Assembly (NCBI RefSeq): GCF_047124445.1
Contig: NZ_CP138921.1
Coordinates: 2,852,001 to 2,916,000 of the forward strand
Direction of reading: 5' to 3'
DNA: 64,000 nt
Source: Shimia sp047124445
GTDB lineage: Bacteria > Pseudomonadota > Alphaproteobacteria > Rhodobacterales > Rhodobacteraceae
A model generated the notes under the pieces. It was not told the DNA's origin. It saw only the letters and a program-made list of their open reading frames with translations, and ran no database searches. The translations under genes were made by a program, and so were the position numbers. Positions 37,460-45,700 of this stretch are shown here, piece by piece (the first letter of the stretch is position 1; each line of letters starts with the position of its first letter).

Positions 37460-38605
37460 ATGAACATCACCCGTCGAAAAACACTCGCCCTGATTGGCGG
37501 CGGTGTCATCGCCGCTGCAGCAGCCACCGGATACGCCGTAACCCGCAGCCCCTCGGAGGCCCTCGCGCCTTGGGACTTGGCCGGAACCTATAAAGACGCC
37601 CGTAAAAAAGCCCTGTCCTTTGCACTGCTGGCGCCCAACCCGCACAATCGCCAGCCTTGGATTGTGGACCTGTCCAAAGACAGCGAAGTCACCTTGTTTG
37701 CCGATCTGGACAAGCTGCTGCCGGAAACCGATCCACTGAACCGCCAAATCACAATTGGGTTGGGATGCTTCCTTGAGGTCATGCGTATGGCCGCCGCGCA
37801 AGACGGCTATCGCGTGGACCTCACACTCTTCCCCGAAGGTCAAAACGACTCTCATTTGGACACGCGTCCCATCGCCCATGCGGTTTTCATCAAAGATGTT
37901 ACCCAGAAACCTGATCCGCTGTTTCAACACGTGATGTCCCGCCGCTCCAACAAAGAGCCGTTTGACACCTCCCGCGCTGTCATGCCCGACGCGTTGACTC
38001 AACTGGCCAGAACACTTGGTCATGGCGTGCAGTTTGGCGGTTCCGTGGATGCTCAAGACGTTGCAGAACTGCGGGACCTCACCCACACCGCGCTTCAGAT
38101 CGAGGTCGAAACACCTAACACCTACCAGGAAAGCGTGGACCTGTTCCGCATCGGCCATCGTGAGGTCAACGCCAATCCGGATGGCATCGACTTCTCCGGC
38201 CCCCTGTTTGAAACGCTCCATCTCACCGGCCTGTTCACCCGAAAATCGGCGACAGACACCACCTCGACGGCCTACAAATCCGGTCTCGACGCCGTTTTTG
38301 CCAACACCGACACCGCCATGGGGCACATTTGGCTGGTGACAGAAACCAACACGCGGGAAGACCAGATCACAGCCGGTCAAAACTGGGTACGGGTCAATCT
38401 GGCCACCACTGCCCTTGGCCTCGGGCTGCAGCCGCTGAGCCAGGTGCTGCAAGAATACCCCGAAATGGACAGCCCCTATCAGACCGTTCACAACCGCCTT
38501 GCGCCAAACGGCGGAACGGTTCAAATGCTGGGACGTATCGGATACGGTCCCCAGGTGGCGCCAAGTCCACGCTGGCCATTGGAGGCAAAGATTGCCCAAA
38601 CCTGA
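37460..38605 (+). CDS. Tat-exported nitroreductase-like protein
   Basis: A 381-residue protein starting MNITRRKTLALIGGGVIAAAAATGYAVTR: a twin-arginine signal (TRRKTL) with a hydrophobic segment. The rest matches the Acg-like FMN-binding nitroreductase family: an APNPHNRQPWIVDL segment, SRRSNKEPF and a C-terminal LATTALGLGLQPLSQVLQEYP. Periplasmic export of a nitroreductase fold is characteristic of this subgroup, whose substrates are mostly unknown. The adjacent MarR gene overlaps its end, suggesting substrate-triggered induction. Confidence 0.85.
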   Translation: MNITRRKTLALIGGGVIAAAAATGYAVTRSPSEALAPWDLAGTYKDARKKALSFALLAPNPHNRQPWIVDLSKDSEVTLFADLDKLLPETDPLNRQITIGLGCFLEVMRMAAAQDGYRVDLTLFPEGQNDSHLDTRPIAHAVFIKDVTQKPDPLFQHVMSRRSNKEPFDTSRAVMPDALTQLARTLGHGVQFGGSVDAQDVAELRDLTHTALQIEVETPNTYQESVDLFRIGHREVNANPDGIDFSGPLFETLHLTGLFTRKSATDTTSTAYKSGLDAVFANTDTAMGHIWLVTETNTREDQITAGQNWVRVNLATTALGLGLQPLSQVLQEYPEMDSPYQTVHNRLAPNGGTVQMLGRIGYGPQVAPSPRWPLEAKIAQT

Positions 38606-39047
38606 GCAGACAATCCCAACTATTTTTCGCTTCTTCAACGAAGTGGGGATTATCAATCAGCTCTCAAGCCGCCTGTTTGAAACCCGTCTGCCAGACGGGT
38701 TTCTGGTGTCTCATTTCACCGTGCTCAATCACCTGACACGATTGGGCGACGGGCGCACGCCAATGGACATCGCCACCGCGCTTCAAGTGCCCAAAACCTC
38801 TCTGACCCACACCCTGTCCGGCCTCAGCAAGGCCGGATTGGTCACGCTGGAACCCAACCCCAAAGACGCGCGCTCCAAATGCGTCATGCTGACAGAGGCT
38901 GGCCGACAATTTCGCGAAGATGCCATCGCCGCGCTTGGCCCGGACATGATGGATGTGGCAGCGCATTTCCCGCCGGAACGCATTGCCGAAGCCCTGCCGC
39001 TGCTCGAAGACATCCGCGCCTTTCTGGACAAACGCCGAGACGGCTAA
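38592..39047 (+). CDS. MarR-family regulator, TTG start
   Basis: A 151-residue winged-helix regulator (TPMDIATALQVPKTSLTHTLSGLSKAGLVTLEPNPKDARSKCVMLTEAG). The start is decided by a strong GGAGG site at 38581-38585, six bases before a TTG at 38592; no ATG fits. It overlaps the end of the nitroreductase gene by 14 bases, so the two are translationally coupled. The direct operator repeats at 37407-37443 are its probable target. Confidence 0.86.
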   Translation: MPKPEQTIPTIFRFFNEVGIINQLSSRLFETRLPDGFLVSHFTVLNHLTRLGDGRTPMDIATALQVPKTSLTHTLSGLSKAGLVTLEPNPKDARSKCVMLTEAGRQFREDAIAALGPDMMDVAAHFPPERIAEALPLLEDIRAFLDKRRDG

Positions 39048-39133
39048 CCGCCGCAAAAAAAGCCGCCCAAGCTTTCACAGTCCCAAAAACCCTGGGGGAG
39101 TCTCATCACCGATGGGACGGGAGCAAAGCCCCC

Positions 39134-40183
39134 TCAGATGGTCCAATCCAAGACAACCTTTCCCGACTTGCCACTCTTCATCGCCACAAACCCGTCTTTG
39201 AACTGCGCAGCCGGCATCTGGTGGGTGATCACCCGGCTGACGTCCAAACCGTTCTGCAACATGGCAATCATCTTGTACCAAGTCTCAAACATCTCACGCC
39301 CATAGACGCCTTTGATGGTGATCGCCTTAAACACAATCCGCGACCAGTCTACCGGCGACTTCCCCGGCGGAATGCCCAGCAGCGCAATCTTGCCGCCCAT
39401 CACCAGCGCCTCCACCATCTGGTCCAGCGCCGCTTGGGAGCCACTCATCTCAAGGCCCACATCAAAACCTTCTTTGAGCCCCAGCTCATGCATCACGTCC
39501 TGCAGGTCTTCGGAGGCCACATTCACCGCCCGCGCATTGGGCACCACGTGCTCCGCCAAGGCCAGCCGGTCTGGATTGATGTCCGTGATCACCACATGCC
39601 GCGCGCCCGCATGTTTCACCACCGCTGCCGCCATGATCCCAATCGGCCCCGCGCCAGTGATCAGCACGTCCTCGCCCAGCAGATCAAAGCTCAAGGCCGT
39701 GTGCACCGCATTGCCCAGCGGGTCCAAAATCGCGCCAATCTCATCGGGAATGTCATCCGGCAAAGGCACCACATTAAACGCGGGCAGGCGCAGATACTGC
39801 GCAAACGCACCCTGCACGTTCACCCCGATGCCACGTGTCCCGGGATCGAGGTGAAACTTCCCCGCCCGCGCCTGCCGGCTCTCATGGCCAATGATATGCC
39901 CCTCACCGGAACAACGCTGACCTATGCTGAGCCCCTCGACATTGCGGCCCATCTCGACAATCTCGCCAGCAAACTCATGGCCCGTGATCATCGGCACTGG
40001 CACCGTCGCGCTGGCCCAGTCGTCCCAGTTCCAGATGTGAATGTCCGTGCCACAAATCCCGGTCTTGTTGATCTTGATCAGCACCTCATCCGGCCCAGTC
40101 TCCGGCACCGGCGCCTGCACCATCCACAGCCCTTCCTCAGGCTTGGATTTCTCCAGCGCGGTCATGGTGTTGGGCTTGCTCAT
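39134..40183 (-). CDS. tdh: L-threonine 3-dehydrogenase
   Basis: Oxidises threonine to 2-amino-3-oxobutyrate with NAD, the first step of the threonine-to-glycine route. The 349-residue medium-chain dehydrogenase has the catalytic-zinc residues in GICGTDIHIW and TGHEFAGE and a Rossmann motif ITGAGPIGIMAAAV. The four cysteines of the structural zinc site in the E. coli enzyme are absent: the region reads GEGHIIGHESRQARAGKFHLDPG. From memory the same loss is shared by other alphaproteobacterial Tdh proteins. It overlaps kbl by four bases (ATGA). Confidence 0.95.
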   Translation of the reverse strand: MSKPNTMTALEKSKPEEGLWMVQAPVPETGPDEVLIKINKTGICGTDIHIWNWDDWASATVPVPMITGHEFAGEIVEMGRNVEGLSIGQRCSGEGHIIGHESRQARAGKFHLDPGTRGIGVNVQGAFAQYLRLPAFNVVPLPDDIPDEIGAILDPLGNAVHTALSFDLLGEDVLITGAGPIGIMAAAVVKHAGARHVVITDINPDRLALAEHVVPNARAVNVASEDLQDVMHELGLKEGFDVGLEMSGSQAALDQMVEALVMGGKIALLGIPPGKSPVDWSRIVFKAITIKGVYGREMFETWYKMIAMLQNGLDVSRVITHQMPAAQFKDGFVAMKSGKSGKVVLDWTI

Positions 40184-41367
40184 GAGATGATCCCCAACGC
40201 CTTACCCACCTTGCCAAAGGCCGCCAGCGCCCGGTCCAACTCATCCCGTGTCAGCGCCGCATTCATCTGCGTGCGGATCCGCGCCTGCCCGCGGGGCACC
40301 ACCGGGAAGAAGAAACCGGACACATAGACCCCTTCCTCAAACAGCTTTGCCGCCATCTCCTGCGCCAAGGTCGCCTCACCCAGCATCACCGGAATGATCG
40401 GGTGCTCGCCCGGTAGGATCTCAAACCCCAGCTTTTCCAAGCCCGCCCGCCAGTACTGGGCATTCTCACGCAACCGCGCTCGGTCCTCAGCGCCGTCTTC
40501 CACCAACCGGATCGCTTTCAACCCAGCCGCCACAATGCTGGGCGGCAGCGAATTGGAAAACAAATACGGCCGCGCCCGTTGACGCAACAGATCGATCACC
40601 GGCTGCGGCCCGGCAATATAGCCGCCAATCGCCCCGCCCAGCGCCTTGCCCAATGTGCCGGTCAGGATATCCACATCGACCCCAAAGTGATCCGGCGTGC
40701 CGGCCCCATTTGGCCCCATAAACCCGGTAGCGTGACAGTCATCGACCATCACCACCGCATCGTATTTCTTGGCCAGTCGCGTGATCTCCGGCAGGTTGGC
40801 GAGATAGCCGTCCATGGAAAACACACCATCCGTGGCAATCATAATGTGCCGCGCGCCTTCGTTGCGTGCGTGCTGCAACATCGCTTCCAAATCCGCCATA
40901 TCGTTGTTGGCATAACGATAGCGCTTGGCCTTACACAGGCGGATTCCATCAATGATCGACGCGTGGTTCAAACTGTCCGAGACAATCGCATCTTCCTTGG
41001 TCAACAGCGGCTCAAACAACCCGCCATTGGCGTCAAAACAGGCGGCAAACAGGATCGAATCGTCTTTGCCCAGAAAGCGCGCCAGCTTTTGCTCCAACTC
41101 CCGGTGAATGTCTTGCGTGCCGCAGATAAACCGCACCGAGGCCATGCCAAACCCGCGCGGGTCCATAGCGTCTTTCGCCGCTGCAATCAGCGCCGGATTG
41201 TCCGCCAGCCCAAGATAGTTGTTGGCACAGAGGTTGATGACCTCCCGATCTCCCACCTGAATTTCGCCACCTTGGGGCGACGTAATCATACGCTCTGTCT
41301 TCATCAGCCCCTCGGCCTCAATGGTGGTGAGCGTGTCGCGGATGTCGGTCAAGAAAGCGTCGGACAT
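40180..41367 (-). CDS. kbl: 2-amino-3-ketobutyrate coenzyme A ligase (glycine C-acetyltransferase)
   Basis: A PLP enzyme of 395 residues that cleaves 2-amino-3-oxobutyrate with CoA to glycine and acetyl-CoA, directly after Tdh. It starts MSDAFLTDIRDTLTTIEAEGLMK; longer in-frame starts lie in the promoter region and are not used. The PLP lysine is in TGTLGKALGGAIGG, and the VMVDDCHATGFMG and LSNSLPPSIVA-type segments fit the alpha-oxoamine synthase family. It is first in the kbl-tdh operon, transcribed from a promoter covered by two CGGA-N6-TCCG palindromes. Confidence 0.95.
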   Translation of the reverse strand: MSDAFLTDIRDTLTTIEAEGLMKTERMITSPQGGEIQVGDREVINLCANNYLGLADNPALIAAAKDAMDPRGFGMASVRFICGTQDIHRELEQKLARFLGKDDSILFAACFDANGGLFEPLLTKEDAIVSDSLNHASIIDGIRLCKAKRYRYANNDMADLEAMLQHARNEGARHIMIATDGVFSMDGYLANLPEITRLAKKYDAVVMVDDCHATGFMGPNGAGTPDHFGVDVDILTGTLGKALGGAIGGYIAGPQPVIDLLRQRARPYLFSNSLPPSIVAAGLKAIRLVEDGAEDRARLRENAQYWRAGLEKLGFEILPGEHPIIPVMLGEATLAQEMAAKLFEEGVYVSGFFFPVVPRGQARIRTQMNAALTRDELDRALAAFGKVGKALGIIS

Positions 41368-41405
41368 GGGGGTTCTCCATAATGATGGACAACTATCTAC
41401 CATAA

Positions 41406-41455
41406 CGGAATTATATCCGTGAAGAGGGAAATTCACCATAACGGACAAAAATCCG
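41406..41455 (-). promoter_or_regulatory. Operators and promoter of kbl-tdh
   Basis: CCATAACGGA occurs at 41400-41409 and 41436-41445, each followed six bases later by TCCG, giving palindromes CGGA-N6-TCCG at 41406-41419 and 41442-41455. A related CCATAATGATGG is at 41377-41388. On the minus strand TATAAT (41415-41410) is a perfect -10, with TGGTGA 17 bases upstream as -35. The first palindrome covers the -10 and the second lies just upstream of the -35. Confidence 0.6.
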
Positions 41456-41515
41456 AAATTCAGGAAGTCGGCATGTTTGGAGTGTAGCACGCCTCTTGCC
41501 ACGGGCTGCAATCCC

Positions 41516-41645
41516 GGGGCGCGCCTGACCCTCCCCACGGGAGGGCGCTTTGCAACGTTTCAAGAAACGGATCGGTTTCGCGGCTGGTAAGTTGCCTGCC
41601 AAAATCTAGTGCAGTGAAAGCGCCCACCCAGGGTCAGGCGCCCCC
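41516..41645. repeat. Inverted repeat structure between kbl and the XRE gene
   Basis: GCGCCTGACCCT at 41521-41532 and its reverse complement AGGGTCAGGCGC at 41630-41641 lie about 100 bases apart. Each is joined to a GGGCGCTTT-type segment (41544-41551 and 41617-41624 on the other strand). Between them CGTTTC-AA-GAAACG (41556-41569) and GAAAC-N6-GTTTC (41564-41579) are short inverted repeats. Copy A also contains a CCCTCCC/GGGAGGG hairpin. It may be a repeat pair or a structured transcript end; no T-tract is present. Confidence 0.4.
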
Positions 41646-41658
41646 TAGTCGCCAAACC

Positions 41659-42216
41659 TCAAGCGTTCTTCACAATCAGAAACACCCGCGCGGGCTCTGT
41701 GGCTTCAATCGCATGGGCCACATCCGCCGCATAGCGCGCCGTGTCGCCTTCCGCCAAGTCCTGCGAAGCCGTGCCGCTTGAAACGCTCACAGCACCGGAC
41801 AGCACCGTCAGTTGCTCGGTCGCCCCACGGGTATGCGGCGCGCTTTTCAGGCTGCCACCCGCCTCAAAGGTGATGTCATAGACCTCGTGGCCGCCCACAT
41901 CTTCGGGTGGCGACAGGATGCGAATGAGACAAAGATGTCCCATATTGTCAAATCGCGGCACGTCGGACGCGCGTAGCACATCCACCTTGTCCCCCGCCTG
42001 CGCATCCAGCAGACCGGCAAAATCCACCTGCAATGCCCGCGTCAGGTTCCACAGGGTCGCAATAGTGGGGCTGCTTTCACCGCGCTCGATCTGACTCACC
42101 ATCGAGCGACTCACGCCCGACAACTTTGCCACCGCGTCCAACGACAACCCCTGCGCACGGCGGGCCTCCCGCAACCGCGCGGGCAAAAGTTCTAAGATAG
42201 GCAGATCGTTACTCAT
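41659..42216 (-). CDS. XRE-family regulator with C-terminal cupin domain
   Basis: A 185-residue regulator with an N-terminal HTH (LREARRAQGLSLDAVAKLSGVSRSMVSQIERGESSPTIATLWNLTRAL, residues 13-62) and a C-terminal cupin that usually senses a small molecule. The start MSNDLPIL is preferred to an in-frame ATG 13 codons upstream. It lies upstream of kbl-tdh on the same strand and diverges from the thiolase gene, so it may control either. It is the nearest candidate for the CGGA-N6-TCCG sites, but the link is inference. Confidence 0.87.
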   Translation of the reverse strand: MSNDLPILELLPARLREARRAQGLSLDAVAKLSGVSRSMVSQIERGESSPTIATLWNLTRALQVDFAGLLDAQAGDKVDVLRASDVPRFDNMGHLCLIRILSPPEDVGGHEVYDITFEAGGSLKSAPHTRGATEQLTVLSGAVSVSSGTASQDLAEGDTARYAADVAHAIEATEPARVFLIVKNA

Positions 42217-42373
42217 GCCCCCAAATGCGGGACTAACCCGCCTTTTGTCAATCAAGGCGTGCGCGCGACCTCCGTAAGACTACGGGCGCAGGCTCTGTGA
42301 CGCACCGTTCCACCTGACTCCCCGATGCTGCACCTGCATACTGCAGCCAAGACGATTTCAGGAGGAGACGACC

Positions 42374-43549
42374 ATGTCGGACATCGTAATTCTGGGCGGA
42401 GCACGCACCGCCATTGGCACTTTTGGCGGCTCGCTGGCCAACACCGCCCCCATTGATCTTGGCACCGCTGCCGCCAAAGCCGCACTGGAACGCTCCGGCG
42501 TCGAAGGCGGCCAGATCGGCCATGTGGTCTATGGCCATGTAATCAACACCGAGCCGCGCGACATGTACCTTTCCCGTGTTGCCGCGATGCAGGCGGGCAT
42601 CCCGGACACCACCCCGGCGATGAACGTGAACCGCCTCTGCGGCTCCGGTGCGCAGGCGATTGTCTCCGCCACGCAGTCCCTGATGCTGGGCGACGCCGAC
42701 TTCGCGCTTGCCGGTGGTGCGGAAAACATGTCCCGCAGCCCCTACATCATGCAGTCCCAGCGCTGGGGCCAGAAGATGGGCGACGTGAAAACGCTGGACA
42801 TGATGCTGGGCGCGCTGAACTGCCCGTTTGGCACCGGCCACATGGGCATCACCGCTGAAAACGTTGCCGACGAGCACGATGTCACCCGCGAAGACATGGA
42901 CGCCTTTGCACTGGCCTCTCAAGAACGCGCCGCCGCCGCCATCAATGCTGGCTACTTCGACGAGCAGATCGTACCGGTTGAGGTCAAGGTGAAACGCGAC
43001 ATGGTGCCTTTTGCCCGTGACGAGCACCCAACCGCCTCAACCATGGAAAGCCTTGGCAAGCTGCGCGCCGTGTTCAAGAAAGACGGTCGCGTGACCGCGG
43101 GCAACGCCTCGGGCATCAACGACGGTGCCGCCGCCATCGTCATGGCCCGCGCCGAAGCCGCAGAGAAAGCTGGCCTGACACCCAAGTTCCGCGTGTTGGG
43201 TTACGCCCACGCCGGTGTCCGTCCGGAGGTCATGGGCATTGGTCCGGTCCCAGCAGTGGAAAACCTGCTGGCCAAAACCGGCCTAAGCATTGCCGACTTT
43301 GACGTCATCGAGTCCAATGAAGCCTTCGCCGCCCAAGCGATCGCCGTGAACAAAGGTCTCGGCCTTGATCCGGCCAAAGTGAACCCGAACGGCGGCGCGA
43401 TTGCGCTCGGCCACCCGGTTGGCGCAACCGGCGCCATCATTACCGTGAAAGCCATGTACGAGCTAGAGCGCACCGGCGGCTCCAAAGGTCTCATCACCAT
43501 GTGCATCGGCGGCGGTCAGGGCATCGCCATCGCGATTGAGCGCATCTAA
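42374..43549 (+). CDS. Acetyl-CoA C-acyltransferase (beta-ketothiolase)
   Basis: A 391-residue thiolase that condenses two acetyl-CoA or cleaves a 3-oxoacyl-CoA. The three catalytic residues are present: Cys89 in NRLCGSGAQA, His347 in GHPVGATG and Cys377 in MCIGGGQG. The sequence fits the PhaA/BktB branch of short-chain ketothiolases, but the exact chain length is not deducible. A GGAGGAG site precedes the ATG. It diverges from the XRE-cupin regulator and ends near a perfect 10-bp hairpin. Confidence 0.93.
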   Translation: MSDIVILGGARTAIGTFGGSLANTAPIDLGTAAAKAALERSGVEGGQIGHVVYGHVINTEPRDMYLSRVAAMQAGIPDTTPAMNVNRLCGSGAQAIVSATQSLMLGDADFALAGGAENMSRSPYIMQSQRWGQKMGDVKTLDMMLGALNCPFGTGHMGITAENVADEHDVTREDMDAFALASQERAAAAINAGYFDEQIVPVEVKVKRDMVPFARDEHPTASTMESLGKLRAVFKKDGRVTAGNASGINDGAAAIVMARAEAAEKAGLTPKFRVLGYAHAGVRPEVMGIGPVPAVENLLAKTGLSIADFDVIESNEAFAAQAIAVNKGLGLDPAKVNPNGGAIALGHPVGATGAIITVKAMYELERTGGSKGLITMCIGGGQGIAIAIERI

Positions 43550-43567
43550 CGCGTCACAAAGCACTCT

Positions 43568-43593
43568 GGGCCAAAGGTTAACGCCTTTGGCCC
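43568..43593. terminator. Perfect hairpin between the thiolase gene and pbpC
   Basis: GGGCCAAAGG and CCTTTGGCCC (10 bp, no mismatch) surround TTAACG between two convergent genes. No T-tract follows on either strand, so it may be a bidirectional terminator of weaker type or a transcript-stabilising stem. Confidence 0.5.
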
Positions 43594-43602
43594 CCAAAAT
43601 AA

Positions 43603-43647
43603 TGCACCTCCGCAAAACAGTCGTGATACCGACACAATACCGACGTG
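43603..43647 (-). repeat. 45-bp repeated intergenic element, copy 1
   Basis: On the minus strand it begins CACGTCGGTAT and ends TTGCGGAGGTGCA, with two GTCGGTAT units 11 bases apart and a GACTGT block. It matches 61513-61557 over 45 bases without a gap, with six substitutions. It sits between the 3' ends of the thiolase and pbpC genes. Confidence 0.75.
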
Positions 43648-43659
43648 CAAAACCAGTGG

Positions 43660-45699
43660 TTAATCCACCCAAAATGTGACCCGATCCGACGCCCCTTTGG
43701 CGTCAATTACCGTCACCGTCGCGCTGCCTTTTCCAACCAGCGGCACCACCATTTCCCGCAACCGACTTTGCTGCACAACCGGCGCCCCGTTGGCCAACAC
43801 GGTGAAGGGCAAGGCACCATTTTTGACCTTCAAAATGACCTCGCTGTTACCACCTTCCAAGGTTGCCCCATCCGGCGGAAACGCCACTGCGAGCGCATCC
43901 TCAGGCTTTTCAAACAGCGCATTGCGACCGCGAAATTTCCGAAGTGGCTCAGGTAGTTGGCCGGTACTGACAATCAACGTCTCTGGCGGCGGAGGGCCTA
44001 GCGGCGTCAGCTCCGGCGCGATCCGCTGGAACACCTCAAACAAAACCGGCGCGGCCACTTCGGCCCCAAAGGCGCCCGGCACCGGCGTCCCATCCGGCCG
44101 CCCAATCCAGACCCCGGCCACATGTTGCCCATCAAACCCAATTGCCCAGGTGTCACGGTGCCCATAAGACGTTCCGGTTTTATAAGCCAACCCATTACGC
44201 GACGCCCCTTTTGGCGGCGCAATCCCAGACAGGATATCCCCCAAATGCCAAGCCGTTGATCGACTCATAACCCTTTGTTTTGGTGAGGTTTCTTCCTCTA
44301 ACTGCCAGCGCAACTCCTGCGCCAATCCACCTTGAGGGATCAGGGCATAAAGCTGCACCAACTCTTCCAGAGACAACCCCACGCCACCTAGCGCCACAGC
44401 CAATCCAGCGACACCGCCAGGCACCTCAGGCGCCGTCCCCGCCTTGCGCATGGCTGCCATCAAATTGGCAGGACCAATCTCGTCAGTCAGCAAAACCACG
44501 GGCAGATTCAGCGACTGCGCCAAAGCCTCCCGCACCCGCAACTCGCCACGAAAGCGCCCGTCAAAATTCTGCGGCGCATATGTCCCAAACCGCACCGGCG
44601 CATCGGTGATCAAGGTCTCCGGATGTACCAGCCCTTGATCAAAAGAAATCCCATAGACCAACGGCTTAAGCGTCGACCCGGGGGAGCGCTTGGCCTGTGT
44701 CATGTCGACAAACCCTTGACGGTGATCACCGCCTGAAAACCCCGCCGACCCTAAAGACGAGAGGATCTCCCCGCTGTGATGATCCGCCACAACCATGGCA
44801 ATGGACACGCGATCCTCCAAGCCTCGCAAGGCCTTAACCGCAAGCGCCTCCAGAGAGGTTTGCAGGTCTCGCGACAAGGTCACCTGATGCACAACAGCCT
44901 CCGGTCGCTGCGCCACAGCCCGATCCGCCATATGCGGCGCGAGGCTCGGAAACGCCCGCCGCTGATTTGGCACCGGTGTCGTCAGAGCCGCCGACGCGGC
45001 CTCTTCCGTCAAGACCCCAGCAATCACAGCCCGTTGCAACACGCGCTCCCGCGCCTCTGTCGCGGCTTTGGGATGCCGATCAGGCCGTCGCCCGTTGGGG
45101 CTTTGCGGCAACGCCACCAACAGCGCCGCCTGCGCAGGCGTCAACCGATGTGGCTCTTTCCCAAACCACGCCAGCGTCGCCGCGCGTATTCCTTCCAGGT
45201 TCCCACCAAACGGCGCATGTGCCAGATAAAGCGCGAGAATTTCTTCTTTGCTCAGGGTTTTCTCTAGCGCCAAGGCCACCCGGACTTGCCGAAATTTGCC
45301 CTGCCATGCACCTGTGCCTGAATCCTCTAGTAACCGTGCAACCTGCATGGTCAAAGTGGAGCCACCGGAGACCACTTCGCCATTCCAAACAGTTTGCCCC
45401 ACGGCCCGCAAAACCGCCCAAGGGTCTACCCCTGCATGGGACCAAAAGCGCCGATCCTCATAGGCCACCAGCATGTCGATGTAGCCCGGATCAACCGCAT
45501 CCAATCCAGTGCCCATGCGCCACAGGCCGTCATCTACTGTATAGGCGCGCAGCAGTTTCCCTTCACGGTCAACCACTTGCACCGAAGTGTCGACTAGCAG
45601 GTCAGGCAGCTTCGTTTCTGCAATCCACCGATCTACGCCATCCCGAAACGCAGCTGCCATAAGCAGCGCAGCAACGAGAAGGAATGGCGCGAACCGCAT
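43660..45699 (-). CDS. pbpC: Penicillin-binding protein 1C
   Basis: A bifunctional peptidoglycan synthase, 679 residues. A short N-terminal membrane segment (MRFAPFLLVAALLMAAAF) is followed by the GT51 transglycosylase with EDRRFWSHAGVDP and GGSTLTMQVARLL, the transpeptidase with SPGSTLKPL (SxxK), SLN and KTGTS (KTG), and a C-terminal PBP1C-type beta domain after about residue 590. The start is one base after the alpha-2-macroglobulin stop, so the two are co-expressed. PBP1C with alpha-2-macroglobulin is a common pair linked to envelope repair. Confidence 0.96.
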   Translation of the reverse strand: MRFAPFLLVAALLMAAAFRDGVDRWIAETKLPDLLVDTSVQVVDREGKLLRAYTVDDGLWRMGTGLDAVDPGYIDMLVAYEDRRFWSHAGVDPWAVLRAVGQTVWNGEVVSGGSTLTMQVARLLEDSGTGAWQGKFRQVRVALALEKTLSKEEILALYLAHAPFGGNLEGIRAATLAWFGKEPHRLTPAQAALLVALPQSPNGRRPDRHPKAATEARERVLQRAVIAGVLTEEAASAALTTPVPNQRRAFPSLAPHMADRAVAQRPEAVVHQVTLSRDLQTSLEALAVKALRGLEDRVSIAMVVADHHSGEILSSLGSAGFSGGDHRQGFVDMTQAKRSPGSTLKPLVYGISFDQGLVHPETLITDAPVRFGTYAPQNFDGRFRGELRVREALAQSLNLPVVLLTDEIGPANLMAAMRKAGTAPEVPGGVAGLAVALGGVGLSLEELVQLYALIPQGGLAQELRWQLEEETSPKQRVMSRSTAWHLGDILSGIAPPKGASRNGLAYKTGTSYGHRDTWAIGFDGQHVAGVWIGRPDGTPVPGAFGAEVAAPVLFEVFQRIAPELTPLGPPPPETLIVSTGQLPEPLRKFRGRNALFEKPEDALAVAFPPDGATLEGGNSEVILKVKNGALPFTVLANGAPVVQQSRLREMVVPLVGKGSATVTVIDAKGASDRVTFWVD

Positions 45700-45700
45700 G

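Noticed and set aside
38879..40327. 482-codon plus-strand frame opposite tdh
   Set aside because: Antisense shadow, overlapping two certain genes, no domain.
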